NCBI GenBank assembly: GCA_029251375.1
Contig: JAQXDL010000037.1
Span: forward strand, 1 to 34,568
DNA from: Pseudomonadales bacterium
GTDB taxonomy: Bacteria > Pseudomonadota > Gammaproteobacteria > Pseudomonadales > Azotimanducaceae
Length of the DNA: 34,568 nt
Direction of reading: 5' to 3'
The notes beneath the pieces are model-generated. The model saw only the letters and a program-made list of their open reading frames with translations. It did no database searches and was not told the origin of the DNA. Made by a program: the position numbers and the translations under genes. Positions 33,330-34,568 of the stretch are shown here, in pieces (the stretch's first letter is position 1; each line of letters opens with the position of its first letter).

Positions 33330-33871
33330 TATTGTACGTCCGAATTGGGTAGCGCATTGATAAAGTCATCACAGGCTTTTGGTGATCGCAATCTAACAAA
33401 CTGAATGTGGCTATAGTCCCGGTTAGTCATCATAATTCCCAAATCGCGACGATTTTTACGGTAGGTTTTCAATGTCCAAAATATAATTGAATCTGAAGTA
33501 AATAATTTAGCAAAAGTCTCTCTATTGCCAGTCCCCGGCCAGAGCTCAACCTTGTTCCAGGCGCGATATATGGCCCGAAAAACAGCTTGGTAGAGTGTTC
33601 TCGGAAACGAATAATCGACCCAAATAATCGTATCAACCGATCGCCATTTGATCTCGTTCGTGCGAGTGTAGTTACCATCCAACACCCAAGCAGTTTGACT
33701 CAATGCGCGCTCAAGACGCGCATAGAAAGTAGCATCCGGCGTTTCATGCCAAATTTTTCCCCAGAACAACGTGTCTATTTCAATATAGGGATAACGCAGT
33801 TGGGCGGCAAGCCGGCGAGACAAGGTCGATTTGCCGCTACCGCTAGTACCAACAACATTGATCTTCTGCAT
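33329..33871 (-). CDS. P-loop kinase, adenylate kinase/FlaR-like
   Basis: A 180-residue nucleotide-binding protein with the Walker A loop GTSGSGKST (8-16) and a Walker-B-like TIIWVDYSFPRTL. The block YIEIDTLFWGKIWHETP and the WVLDGNYTRT segment match the family annotated as adenylate kinase or DNA topology modulation protein FlaR. The true substrate of this family is not established. It is upstream of and coupled to the PhyH gene through a TAATG overlap. Confidence 0.82.
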   Translation of the reverse strand: MQKINVVGTSGSGKSTLSRRLAAQLRYPYIEIDTLFWGKIWHETPDATFYARLERALSQTAWVLDGNYTRTNEIKWRSVDTIIWVDYSFPRTLYQAVFRAIYRAWNKVELWPGTGNRETFAKLFTSDSIIFWTLKTYRKNRRDLGIMMTNRDYSHIQFVRLRSPKACDDFINALPNSDVQ

Positions 33872-34292
33872 TGCTCTACCCTTGCGTCTATAAAAATTAG
33901 TTATAGATAAACGTACTTCAATAATTATTAGCGATGTTATCGACTTATCATAAAAACTTCATGCGTGTTCGAACAGCAGATTAGAAAAAATATAGGCTCA
34001 GAATATTTGTGCAATACAACATCTAACGATTTAGCTCAAACCGAACATCACTACACCATCAGCAATGCCGAATTATGCGTTTAAATGTCGTTTTACAGGG
34101 ACTTTACTTTGTCTTGATATGCGATAGACTGTTTTAGCTGGTACGACACAGTAGCTATTTATGTATGTGCAATTTTGTTGAACTATTTTACAACTTGTCT
34201 TTCGTAAGTAATTCCTGCTCTTTTCAGCACTAATCAACGGCAAAAAATAATAACTACCGTTGGGATTGATTCAATGATTAGGAGAAATGATT
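33872..34292. other. Intergenic region with the cold-shock gene leader
   Basis: About 420 bp, A+T rich, between the FlaR-like gene and the cold-shock gene. The segment upstream of the latter is long enough for the extended 5' leader that cold-shock genes often carry. A weak candidate promoter (TTTACA near 34094, 17 bases, then TGATAT) may drive it. A match to the E. coli cold-box was looked for and not found. Confidence 0.4.
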
Positions 34293-34493
34293 ATGGCGAC
34301 AGGCCGAGTCAAATGGTTTGATGAAAAAAAAGGTTTTGGCTTCATCGAGAGAGAAGAAGGTAACGATGTATTTGTTCACTTCAGAGCTATTAATTCAGAC
34401 GGTTTCAAAACCTTAGCTGAAGGTCAGGAAGTTGAGTTCGAAGTAGAAGATGGCCAAAAAGGTCCTCAAGCCGCAAACGTTGTCATCGTTTAA
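34293..34493 (+). CDS. Cold-shock protein, CspA family
   Basis: A 66-residue cold-shock-domain protein that binds single-stranded RNA and DNA. The RNP1 motif KGFGFI (13-18) and RNP2 motif VFVHF (26-30) are intact, after the usual GRVKWFD start. The ATG at 34293 is chosen over one at 34287 because AGGAG at 34280-34284 is well spaced for it and the family begins MATGRVKW. It probably acts as an RNA chaperone; whether it is induced by cold or constitutive cannot be told. No clear terminator follows before the window ends. Confidence 0.95.
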   Translation: MATGRVKWFDEKKGFGFIEREEGNDVFVHFRAINSDGFKTLAEGQEVEFEVEDGQKGPQAANVVIV

Positions 34494-34568
34494 GCGCATC
34501 TGCTAAACAAGTACTGGATTAACATTGCAGTACTCGCAAAACAAAAAGGCTAATCTGCAAAACAGGTT

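Noticed and set aside
34500-34568. Terminator after the cold-shock gene
   Set aside because: Two AGTACT palindromes are present but there is no stable stem followed by a T tract before the window ends.

Overview
The window looks like chromosomal DNA of an aerobic, probably marine or aquatic gammaproteobacterium. Base composition is moderate, coding density is high and the genetic code is standard. The lifestyle clues are a CYP153-type alkane hydroxylase, an NhaD Na+/H+ antiporter, several lipid-catabolism enzymes (AMP-dependent ligase, paired acyl-CoA dehydrogenases, crotonase), Spinster-like MFS transport and flavin/F420-type oxidoreductases. This mix resembles Cellvibrionales-type bacteria (Halieaceae/Spongiibacteraceae), but that placement is inferred from gene content. 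I saw no insertion sequence, integrase, phage gene, CRISPR array, tRNA or rRNA.

Layout. (1) 1-3765, minus: a two-gene signalling operon, an HDOD-histidine kinase followed 30 bp later by a response regulator with PAS, GGDEF and EAL domains, cut by the window edge. (2) 3971-5888: a zinc metallopeptidase and a convergent transglutaminase. (3) 6091-8818, plus: an exported NTF2-like protein overlapping ychJ, a luciferase-like monooxygenase and a nitroreductase, then a long hairpin and convergent nhaD. (4) 10275-10981: a 700-bp gap with a 9-bp tandem repeat, a possible decayed gene and a candidate leader peptide. (5) 10982-13185, plus: an MFS transporter, a globin overlapping it, and a PPOX/F420-type flavoprotein, closed by a strong terminator. 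(6) 13266-20772, minus: serine hydrolase, second luciferase-like monooxygenase, acyl-CoA ligase, Hsp33, FAH-family hydrolase, and a membrane glycosyltransferase-like protein with a short TPR tail. (7) 21033-23370, plus: two adjacent acyl-CoA dehydrogenases with a terminator. (8) 23515-28653: a small uncertain ORF, then a minus-strand run of crotonase, alpha/beta hydrolase, GH3 beta-glucosidase and a heme-binding beta-barrel gene broken by two in-frame stops. (9) 28838-34568: glycine-zipper lipoprotein, CYP153, a divergent FAD-linked oxidase, a PhyH dioxygenase coupled to a FlaR-like P-loop kinase, and a cold-shock protein.

Functionally, much of the window fits oxidation of aliphatic or other lipid-like carbon. 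CYP153 would make the terminal alcohol, the ligase would activate the acid, and the acyl-CoA dehydrogenase pair and crotonase would run beta-oxidation-type steps. These genes are scattered in separate units, so a shared pathway is inference. The most noteworthy items are the doubly nonsense-mutated but otherwise intact gene at 28090-28653, the transporter-globin-flavoprotein operon, three F420-type flavoenzymes in one window, the HDOD-kinase/c-di-GMP operon, and several tandem repeats and inverted repeats in the gaps.
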